This document shows positions 5,653 through 9,430 of a DNA stretch of 23,189 nt, piece after piece; position 1 is the stretch's first letter; each line of letters opens with the position of its first letter. The translations under genes and the position numbers were made by a program. Source of the stretch: a virus; IMG/VR virus record IMGVR_UViG_3300044731_000902, positions 1-23,189 of that record. One strand, 5' to 3'. The notes beneath the pieces were generated by a model. The model had not been told where the DNA came from. It saw only the letters and a list, made by a program, of their open reading frames with translations, and made no database searches.

Positions 5653-5817
5653 TTACTCCACTATCCGTGACTCGTCTACAATTGCTAACCCTTCGTAGAC
5701 GCTCGTGTTATCTCGTTTAATCATGTAACGCAGATGAGAGTCGTAACCCTCGACAACGCCACTAATTAAGTTGCCTTCACTATCGGCATAGGTAACTCGT
5801 GTGCCTTCAGTTTTCAT
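5653..5817 (-). CDS. Small SH3-like beta protein (54 aa)
   Basis: Start set at ATG 5817, with a GAGGTGA ribosome site, giving 54 residues; a longer frame to 5889 would run through the promoter and is rejected. The sequence GTRVTYADSEGNLISGVVEG, then HLRYMIKRDNTSVYEGLAIV, reads as a small five-strand barrel of SH3-like type. It is the first gene after the promoter at 5855-5883 and so probably heads the leftward run to 4050. Function unknown. Confidence 0.55.
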   Translation of the reverse strand: MKTEGTRVTYADSEGNLISGVVEGYDSHLRYMIKRDNTSVYEGLAIVDESRIVE

Positions 5818-5841
5818 ATTCACCTCGATTCCCCTTTCGTA

Positions 5842-5868
5842 ACTTGTAGATACAAGTGTATCACACTT
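5842..5868 (-). promoter_or_regulatory. Stacked palindromes over -10 box and start site
   Basis: A perfect palindrome ACTTGTA-GA-TACAAGT (5842-5857) covers the expected transcription start, and a second perfect one AAGTGT-ATC-ACACTT (5854-5868) covers the -10 box. Both are suitable for a dimeric repressor. The second is partly kept over the -10 of the promoter at 7610-7638 (CTGTATCACACTT). Confidence 0.45.
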
Positions 5869-5883
5869 AGTTACCCTTGTCAA
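5855..5883 (-). promoter_or_regulatory. Sigma-70-type promoter for leftward genes
   Basis: On the minus strand, TTGACA (5883-5878), a 17-base spacer and TACACT (5860-5855) form a near-consensus housekeeping promoter. It lies 38 bases before the ribosome-site-proximal start at 5817. A near-duplicate occurs at 7610-7638 with the same spacer and a shared AAGTGTGATACA around the -10. Confidence 0.75.
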
Positions 5884-5893
5884 GTCCAAACGA

Positions 5894-5909
5894 TGTGACC
5901 TTCGTCACA
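5894..5909. promoter_or_regulatory. CRP/GlxR-like palindrome, proximal copy
   Basis: TGTGACCTTCGTCACA is a perfect match to TGTGA-N6-TCACA, the site of CRP-family regulators such as actinobacterial GlxR/Cmr. Its centre is 23.5 bases upstream of the far -35 edge (5878), the same distance as at the promoter 7610-7638. Identity of the binding protein is inference. Confidence 0.6.
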
Positions 5910-5914
5910 ACCCC

Positions 5915-5930
5915 TGTGACCTTCGTCACA
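5915..5930. promoter_or_regulatory. CRP/GlxR-like palindrome, distal copy
   Basis: An exact repeat of the 16-base palindrome at 5894-5909, centred 21 bases away, which is two helical turns, so two dimers would sit on the same DNA face. Confidence 0.6.
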
Positions 5931-5932
5931 CT

Positions 5933-5948
5933 GTTAGGCTGACCTAAC
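5933..5948. promoter_or_regulatory. GTTAGG-N4-CCTAAC palindrome (DtxR/IdeR-box-like)
   Basis: GTTAGGCTGACCTAAC has 6-base half-sites with a 4-base centre and resembles the core of the DtxR/IdeR iron box (TTAGGTTAGSCTAACCTAA). A second copy with 14 of 16 bases identical lies at 8745-8760, also next to a CRP-like site. A repressor of the phage itself is an equal alternative. Confidence 0.45.
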
Positions 5949-5979
5949 ACAAACACCTGTTCGCCAAACATATGTTCGC

Positions 5980-6117
5980 TTAACCCTTTCGTGCTGTCGG
6001 GTGATTCGCTTTGCTTCGCTCCCTCTGCGCTTGCTTCCAAGTACTAACCGCAAACGGGGCAACCCACAGCGAACATATCGAAATAAAAATAAACACCTTC
6101 GCTGTCTCACTTTCCAT
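5980..6117 (-). CDS. Small single-helix membrane protein (45 aa)
   Basis: A 45-residue frame: short N-terminus, one hydrophobic helix (about 8-25, VFIFISICSLWVAPFAV) and a basic C-terminal tail (KQAQRERSKANHPTARKG), expected to remain in the cytoplasm. The ribosome site GAGGGGGTGA precedes ATG 6117, and the start overlaps the previous gene by 11 bases. Small membrane proteins in phage early regions can be superinfection or host-modifying proteins, or holin-like, but nothing here decides. It is the last gene before the operator cluster at 5894-5948. Confidence 0.55.
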   Translation of the reverse strand: MESETAKVFIFISICSLWVAPFAVSTWKQAQRERSKANHPTARKG

Positions 6118-6262
6118 GATTCACCCCCTCGCCTTCTCTTACTCGCTCGTCATGGCATTGCTCACAAAAGTATGAGCCATCTATCGGGTCACAATAAACC
6201 TCGTAACGATATTGAGCGCAATCAAAACACTGTCTTAAGACATTCATTGTAGATAGTCTCAT
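6107..6262 (-). CDS. Zinc-ribbon protein (51 aa)
   Basis: A 51-residue frame with two CxxC knuckles: Cys12/Cys15 (CFDC) and Cys33/Cys36 (CEQC), 17 residues apart, the normal layout of a single four-Cys zinc ribbon. Residues between are Tyr-rich and beta-like (YRYEVYCDP, DGSYF). GGGAG lies upstream of ATG 6262, and start and stop overlap neighbours. Probably binds nucleic acid or a protein partner; no function is known. Confidence 0.6.
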   Translation of the reverse strand: MRLSTMNVLRQCFDCAQYRYEVYCDPIDGSYFCEQCHDERVREGEGVNHGK

Positions 6263-6438
6263 TGCGCTGTCTCCCGTTCTGCTAGTTGTTTATATTGTCT
6301 AACCTTGCAAGCGTGCTCAAGCCAGTATTGCCCGAGCGCGTCGCTCCTGTACGCTTTGGCGTTTCGTTCTGCTCGTTTCGCTTCTGCTTCGTATGCTTTT
6401 AGTATCGCTTTCATGTTCAGTTGTTTTGTGCGTGGCAT
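6259..6438 (-). CDS. Small basic helical protein (59 aa)
   Basis: A 59-residue frame with an excellent AAGGAG ribosome site six bases before ATG 6438. It is almost wholly helical, rich in Lys, Arg and Ala (MKAILKAYEAEAKRAERNAKA and QYWLEHACKVRQYKQLAE written apart here), with no recognisable motif. It begins TAATG on the stop of the preceding gene and ends ATGA on the next. It might bind DNA through its basic helix, which is a guess. Confidence 0.55.
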   Translation of the reverse strand: MPRTKQLNMKAILKAYEAEAKRAERNAKAYRSDALGQYWLEHACKVRQYKQLAERETAQ

Positions 6439-6917
6439 TAGTAACTCCTTATCTTTTGCTCAAGTTCGGCAATAAGGGTTTGTTGTGCGAGAGTTTCTAG
6501 TTTTAATGCTTCTATCTTCTCCTGTGCTCGTTCTAAATCTATTTCCAAATAATACTTTTCGCAGTTCATCATCTCCCAATTAAATGCTGGCTCGCTCTCT
6601 GCTACCCTGCACACTTCCGCGATTACCTGATTCGCTAGGGCTATCGCCTTATCTGAGGGTGCTCCGCTTTCGAAAGTCCACGAATAGTTATTTGCCTCGC
6701 CTACCCATACCCCGTTATTTTTTACGGCGTGTCCTGCGTGCATTGTGCGGGTGCTCCCGTTCAATGTGAGAGTACCCTCCACTCGTAGCCTGTCTGCCGT
6801 GCTCATGGTGTGCACCCTTAGTGCACCTTTTGCTTTTGGTGATTCGATAGTGACGCATAGGTGTTGCCTATTGTCGTAACCATCTAGCCTGTCTGTACCT
6901 GTAATTTTTACTAGCAT
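6438..6917 (-). CDS. Unknown protein, beta domain plus coiled coil (159 aa)
   Basis: The largest leftward gene. Residues 1-85 are beta-rich (MLVKITGTDRLDGYDNRQHL, CVTIESPKAKGALRVHTM, TLTLNGSTRTMHAGHAV). Residues 110-157 form a long charged helix with a heptad pattern (YYLEIDLERAQEKIEALK and LAQQTLIAELEQKI), likely a coiled coil for oligomerisation. No known family is recognised. A strong AAAAGGGGAATAA ribosome site precedes the ATG, and the previous gene overlaps the start. Confidence 0.6.
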   Translation of the reverse strand: MLVKITGTDRLDGYDNRQHLCVTIESPKAKGALRVHTMSTADRLRVEGTLTLNGSTRTMHAGHAVKNNGVWVGEANNYSWTFESGAPSDKAIALANQVIAEVCRVAESEPAFNWEMMNCEKYYLEIDLERAQEKIEALKLETLAQQTLIAELEQKIRSY

Positions 6918-7066
6918 TTATTCCCCTTTTCTATGTTGCTTATCTGTGTATCGTCATATCCTTGAGATAACCAATATTCGGCTATCTGTTGGGCTCTTTC
7001 AAAAGTGACGGGGTAATCGTTGATTTCCCCACCGCCAACCCATATTGTCCATGTCTTTGTGTTCAT
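6911..7066 (-). CDS. Small conserved-looking phage protein (51 aa)
   Basis: A 51-residue frame with AGGGGAATA before ATG 7066. It reads WTIWVGGGEINDYPVTFE then RAQQIAEYWLSQGYDDTQIS: a strand, the GGxEINDY turn, then a helix ending in GYDD. This WVGGxEIND...A..IA..W...GYDD pattern is familiar from actinophage proteins and looks like a compact beta-alpha unit, without known function. It overlaps the 159-residue gene by seven bases. Confidence 0.6.
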   Translation of the reverse strand: MNTKTWTIWVGGGEINDYPVTFERAQQIAEYWLSQGYDDTQISNIEKGNKC

Positions 7067-7100
7067 TATTCCCCTGTTCTGTGTTGCTTATGTTATTGTA

Positions 7101-7310
7101 TTACGCTTGTATATCGTTGTCAAGTACCGTGATATTAGAATCAGCGTGCCAAGTCTCACCGTCACCCGATACAGGCGTCACCTTGTAATCGAGATGCCCA
7201 TATCTAGACCGTGCATCGAGGATTAAGACCGCAAACCTCAACGGCGAACCCGATACTGTCAGCATTGCAGTCTTGCCTATGTTTTCTTTTAGTTCTTCCG
7301 CACTAGTCAT
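7101..7310 (-). CDS. Small SH3-like beta protein (69 aa)
   Basis: A short N-terminal helix (SAEELKENIG) leads into strands: KTAMLTVSGSPLRFAVLILD, ARSRYGHLDYKVTPVSGDGE and TWHADSNITVLD. The pattern of a VxIxDxR strand, then YxVxPVSGxGxxW recurs in actinophage small proteins and fits a small barrel. It is the third such barrel-like protein in this operon, after those at 5362-5559 and 5653-5817. The ribosome site is GAAGGGAT. Function unknown. Confidence 0.58.
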   Translation of the reverse strand: MTSAEELKENIGKTAMLTVSGSPLRFAVLILDARSRYGHLDYKVTPVSGDGETWHADSNITVLDNDIQA

Positions 7311-7576
7311 TGTGTTATCCCTTCGTTATATCGTGGATAGTTTCTGCACCGTGCTGTACCTGCGTATTGCGTAGGCTTTTCTAGTTCAATTTCGTCTTCG
7401 CCGTAGTGTTCTATGTATCGGTAAGCATCACAGTCTTCTTCTAGATATGCTTTGCTTCCATTCGGTGATTGATATGAAAAGGTAGAGATACCTCTAACTT
7501 GTCTTGCTAATTCCATTGGCACTATTAACCAAGCGTGTCCGCTATCTGCTACCCATTTCGCTTTGTTTGCTTTCAT
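7307..7576 (-). CDS. Conserved-looking phage protein (89 aa)
   Basis: An 89-residue protein with the recurring phage pattern SGHAWLIVPMELARQVRGIS, then FSYQS, then KAYLEEDCDAYRYIEHYGED. The HxWLxVP and YLEEDCDA segments occur in many actinophage and other phage genomes with no assigned role. It is the first gene after the promoter at 7610-7638, which lies 34 bases from its start, and has AAAGGG as ribosome site. Confidence 0.66.
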   Translation of the reverse strand: MKANKAKWVADSGHAWLIVPMELARQVRGISTFSYQSPNGSKAYLEEDCDAYRYIEHYGEDEIELEKPTQYAGTARCRNYPRYNEGITQ

Positions 7577-7609
7577 TGTTTTTACCCTTTCGTTATGTTG
7601 ATATGTCTT

Positions 7610-7638
7610 ACTGTATCACACTTAATTAGTGTTGTCAA
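7610..7638 (-). promoter_or_regulatory. Sigma-70-type promoter, near-duplicate of 5855-5883
   Basis: TTGACA (7638-7633), 17-base spacer, TACAGT (7615-7610) on the minus strand. Similarity to the promoter at 5855-5883 extends from the CRP-like site through the -10, about 55 bases, including GACTTGACAA and TAAGTGTGATACA, so the unit was probably duplicated. Confidence 0.72.
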
Positions 7639-7648
7639 GTCTAAGCAA

Positions 7649-7664
7649 TGTGTCATTCGTCACT
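7649..7664. promoter_or_regulatory. CRP/GlxR-like palindrome, degenerate copy
   Basis: TGTGTCATTCGTCACT agrees with the sites at 5894 and 5915 at 13 of 16 positions. Its centre is 23.5 bases from the far -35 edge, as at 5894-5909. It overlaps the stop codon of the small gene at 7660-7764, which may explain why it is less perfect. Confidence 0.5.
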
Positions 7665-7764
7665 TCTTTGTTTGCCCTACATACTCGCCTACCTTGTAAG
7701 CAAGATAGATTACTGCGACTAGTGCGAGCATTACTATGCCCACAAAATTATCATCTACTATCAT
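7660..7764 (-). CDS. Very small single-helix membrane protein (34 aa)
   Basis: A 34-residue frame whose ATG overlaps the previous stop (ATGA). After a short acidic N-terminus comes one hydrophobic helix (FVGIVMLALVAVIYLAY, about 7-23) and a short basic tail ending QTKK, a normal inward-tail orientation. GAGAGTG lies just upstream. Function unknown; its stop codon overlaps a CRP-like operator. Confidence 0.5.
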   Translation of the reverse strand: MIVDDNFVGIVMLALVAVIYLAYKVGEYVGQTKK

Positions 7765-8093
7765 GAGACACTCTCTTCTTCGGTCATATATTTGCAATGA
7801 TTGAGCAACGAATCCCAAAACGCTATCTGGAATCCGCTTTCGTAGTCTGCTAACTCTTCATCGTCTGGCATATCGTCGCCAATATTTAAACCAAACAATT
7901 CGCTTATGCTTTCACTCGCCCATTCTCCGCTAAGCGGATTAGGGCACAAATCCATGACTGGCACAAATTCGTATTCGTATCCATCAAGTATTGCGAGATA
8001 CTCTGCTCTCGTTGTGTTGCCATTCCAAATAGAACCACTAGCACGCTTACCGTGCTCGTAGCCTAGTTTGTAGGCTCTGGTTTCTTCTAGCAT
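7761..8093 (-). CDS. Conserved-looking actinophage protein (110 aa)
   Basis: An acidic 110-residue protein: ETRAYKLGYEHGKRASGSIW, then NGNTTRAEYLAILDGYEYE, then NPLSGEWASESISELFGLN and an acidic helical end. The GYxxGK...GNTT...PLSGEWA pattern recurs in actinophages, with unknown function. It has a TAGGGGAA ribosome site, and the bases of that site are exactly complementary to part of the structured RNA that precedes the gene (copy 3), so translation may be regulated. Confidence 0.62.
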   Translation of the reverse strand: MLEETRAYKLGYEHGKRASGSIWNGNTTRAEYLAILDGYEYEFVPVMDLCPNPLSGEWASESISELFGLNIGDDMPDDEELADYESGFQIAFWDSLLNHCKYMTEEESVS

Positions 8094-8106
8094 TATTTCC
8101 CCTATC

Positions 8107-8181
8107 TTGTTTTGTTATCACGACACTATTGTGTCGCTAGTCCCTAGTCCGAATTGAATCGGCACGCCCAAAACGCTAGGG
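8107..8181 (-). ncRNA. Structured leader RNA element, copy 3
   Basis: Minus-strand fold: P1 (CCCTAG, 8181-8176, with CTAGGG, 8147-8142), a 13-base linker (CGTTTTGGGCGTG), hairpin P2 (CCGA-TTCAAT-TCGG, 8162-8149), one unpaired A (8148), closing P1, ACTAG joint, and hairpin P3 (CGACAC-AATA-GTGTCG, 8136-8121). The linker GTTTTG (8174-8169) can pair with a downstream CAAAAC (8114-8109), giving a pseudoknot. Bases TTCCCCTA (8184-8177) are complementary to the ribosome site TAGGGGAA (8104-8097) of the next gene, so P1 and the ribosome site could be alternative partners. Confidence 0.58.
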
Positions 8182-8191
8182 GAATTCTTGC

Positions 8192-8329
8192 CTAATTTTC
8201 TTCGCAGTCGTGCCCATAATAGTATTCGCTTGCGTCTTCTTCGTTTGTCATATCGAACACTCTTTCGCAATCTGGGCAAGTAGGCTTGCTAGGTACTTTC
8301 CACGGCTTGATATTTGGCTTGGTTTTCAT
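8192..8329 (-). CDS. Small zinc-finger-like protein (45 aa)
   Basis: A 45-residue frame starting ATG 8329 after an AGGGGAAAG ribosome site. It contains Cys18-x2-Cys21 and, near the C-terminus, YYYGHDCEEN with His40 and Cys42, giving a C2HC zinc site; the TCPDC...EYYYGHDCE pattern is familiar from actinophage small proteins. It lies between RNA element copies 2 and 3, with copy 2 in its leader. Likely binds nucleic acid or a protein; function unknown. Confidence 0.62.
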   Translation of the reverse strand: MKTKPNIKPWKVPSKPTCPDCERVFDMTNEEDASEYYYGHDCEEN

Positions 8330-8350
8330 TCTTTCCCCTGTCTGTTGGTT

Positions 8351-8418
8351 TATGTTCTTCAGTCTTGCGACTTTGTGCCTAGTGTCGCTATGACGCGACT
8401 ACCCCCAAGAGGCTAGGC
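8351..8418 (-). ncRNA. Structured leader RNA element, copy 2
   Basis: Minus-strand fold: P1 (GCCTAG, 8418-8413, with CTAGGC, 8382-8377), a 13-base linker (CCTCTTGGGGGTA), hairpin P2 (GTCGC-GTCATA-GCGAC, 8399-8384), one unpaired A (8383), closing P1, ACAA, hairpin P3 (AGTC-GCAA-GACT, 8372-8361) with a GNRA loop, then GAAGAACATAA. P3 and the tail closely match copy 1, with the closing pair changed from G-C to A-T; the linker matches copy 3 (CNTNTTGGGNGTR). It ends about 20 bases before the ribosome site of the gene at 8192-8329. Confidence 0.6.
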
Positions 8419-8430
8419 GATAACCCTAAA

Positions 8431-8631
8431 CTAGATAACCCATTCCAATCCGTCTTCATCCATTCCGCAAGCGGTAAAGAATCGGGCACGGTTGAATCGT
8501 GGATTATCTAACTCGCATATGCACGACAACGAATCGGCGATGCTCGCAATAGTGGCAGAATTTAAACCGTCATCGTTTTGACGATGCTCTTTCACCATCT
8601 TTGCAAGTTTTTCGTAATCTTTCTTAGTCAT
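8431..8631 (-). CDS. Conserved-looking phage protein (66 aa)
   Basis: Start set at ATG 8631, with an AAAGGGG ribosome site; the frame extended to 8742 would cover the promoter and is rejected. The 66 residues read KKDYEKLAKMVKEH, then SATIASIADSLSCI, then ELDNPRFNRARFFTACGM. The final DNPRFxRxRFxxACG motif is widespread among phage proteins of unknown role. It is the first gene of the leftward operon, driven by the promoter at 8674-8702. RNA element copy 2 follows directly after its stop. Confidence 0.68.
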   Translation of the reverse strand: MTKKDYEKLAKMVKEHRQNDDGLNSATIASIADSLSCICELDNPRFNRARFFTACGMDEDGLEWVI

Positions 8632-8673
8632 GAATTCCCCTTTGTTTATATGGTTTATATCCTTACACCTACA

Positions 8674-8702
8674 AGCATAGGGATAAAACGACCCAATTGC
8701 AA
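8674..8702 (-). promoter_or_regulatory. Promoter at head of leftward operon
   Basis: TTGCAA (8702-8697), 17-base spacer, TATGCT (8679-8674) on the minus strand. It is weaker than the other two leftward promoters. The CRP-like site at 8724-8739 is centred 34.5 bases from the far -35 edge, one helical turn further than at the other two promoters. Confidence 0.5.
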
Positions 8703-8723
8703 CCACCAAACACAATATTCTTT

Positions 8724-8739
8724 TATGACACTCGTCACA
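8724..8739. promoter_or_regulatory. CRP/GlxR-like palindrome, third promoter
   Basis: TATGACACTCGTCACA agrees with the 5894-5909 site at 13 of 16 positions. It lies upstream of the promoter at 8674-8702 and five bases from the GTAAGG palindrome at 8745-8760. Confidence 0.45.
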
Positions 8740-8744
8740 CACAT

Positions 8745-8760
8745 GTAAGGCTAACCTAAC
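8745..8760. promoter_or_regulatory. GTTAGG-type palindrome, second copy
   Basis: GTAAGGCTAACCTAAC differs from the site at 5933-5948 at two of 16 positions and matches the DtxR/IdeR box better on the minus strand (TTAGGTTAGCCTTAC). Order and closeness to the CRP-like site are the same as at the other copy. Confidence 0.45.
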
Positions 8761-8763
8761 TTT

Positions 8764-8793
8764 ACATAACTATTTAAACTTGACATAACTATT
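8764..8793. repeat. 11-base direct repeat, 19-base period
   Basis: ACATAACTATT occurs at 8764-8774 and again at 8783-8793, in an AT-rich segment between the leftward promoter and the non-coding region. The second copy begins inside a TTGACA (8780-8785) that could be the -35 box of a rightward promoter; the -10 at the right distance (CATTTA) is poor. Confidence 0.5.
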
Positions 8794-9011
8794 AGGCGAC
8801 CTCATTTATTTTCTACTATCGCCGTAGGGTTATTTTTTTGTAGTGAGATGACTACTCTCAGTAGTTTTGTTTGTGTATTTGTGAAAAGGTTAGCAAGATA
8901 CACAAGCGCACAAGCACAAACACACTTTTGCAAACGCACGAACTAGGGCATGTGCCGCGAAACCCCACCCATATACATAGATATATGCGTTTTCAATGCA
9001 CACACTCTTAG

Positions 9012-9086
9012 AAAAAAACGGCAAAAAAAAGATGGGTTGTTGTGGCTGTTTTTGGTGGCGGGGGGTGTGGGTTTTTTGTGGGTTGG
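9012..9086 (+). other. Phased A-tracts followed by G-rich run (possible G-quadruplex)
   Basis: A7 (9012-9018) and A8 (9023-9030) have centres about 11.5 bases apart, close to one helical turn, which tends to bend DNA. They are followed by GGTGGCGGGGGGTGTGGG and GTGGGTTGG (9054-9086), with enough G-runs for an intramolecular quadruplex on the plus strand. No function can be assigned. Confidence 0.4.
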
Positions 9087-9430
9087 TTTGTGTTTTGTTG
9101 TGGGCAAGCCGCTTGCGGCGCGCCAGTTGTTTTTGGGTGTTCGGTCGAGATAGGTTTATTGCTTCCCCCCACGTTTCACCCCTTTGAGGGTTGGTAGCCG
9201 TTAGCCAAAGTTTTAGCCGACACCATGTTTGAACTTGTACGTTGTTCACGCTGCTCCTTCACATGACATGAAGGTCTACCCCAGTTCCCTGGTGTTAATG
9301 CCCCGCACCTTGCAAATGGTGTACAGCCGTGAAGATTACTGTTTGTTTGCCGTCATCCCGACGGGTGTGATGTCGAGTGTAGTCCGCATTTTTTTTGTTT
9401 GCAACTATTTGTGGTAACATTTTTTTTCTG

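Larger units (their letters stand above)
8761..9430. other. Non-coding divergent region between leftward and rightward operons
   Basis: No convincing gene is seen in 670 bases. Contents in order: the direct repeat with a possible rightward TTGACA; a weak hairpin ACTACT-CTC-AGTAGT followed by TTTTGTTT (near 8850); a CA-rich stretch (8895-8935); the inverted repeat CATATA-N6-TATATG (8970-8987); two A-tracts (9012-9018, 9023-9030); a G-rich run (9054-9086) in a GT-rich stretch; the GC-rich palindrome GCAAGC-C-GCTTGC followed by GGCGCGCC; three TAGCC repeats (near 9192-9220); and T8 runs before the terminase start. Such a region beside the terminase gene is where a packaging site, an origin or late-promoter control would be expected; none is proven. 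Confidence 0.6.

Noticed and set aside
5953-5980. GTTCGC repeats and the palindrome AACATATGTT
   Set aside because: Short, partly inside or next to coding sequence, and not repeated at the other leftward promoters.
8950-9187. Short plus-strand frames with hydrophobic stretches
   Set aside because: They come from the G/T-rich run; both frames look equally hydrophobic and neither has a ribosome site.
8890-9249. 119-residue frame on the minus strand across the non-coding region
   Set aside because: Low-complexity Gln/Thr/Pro and Cys-rich sequence produced by GT-rich DNA; no ribosome site or recognisable pattern.
9229-9417. 62-residue plus-strand frame before the terminase gene
   Set aside because: Starts with TTG without a ribosome site. 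A separate frame from ATG 9225 has a CSRC motif but stops after 13 codons, so at most a decayed remnant.
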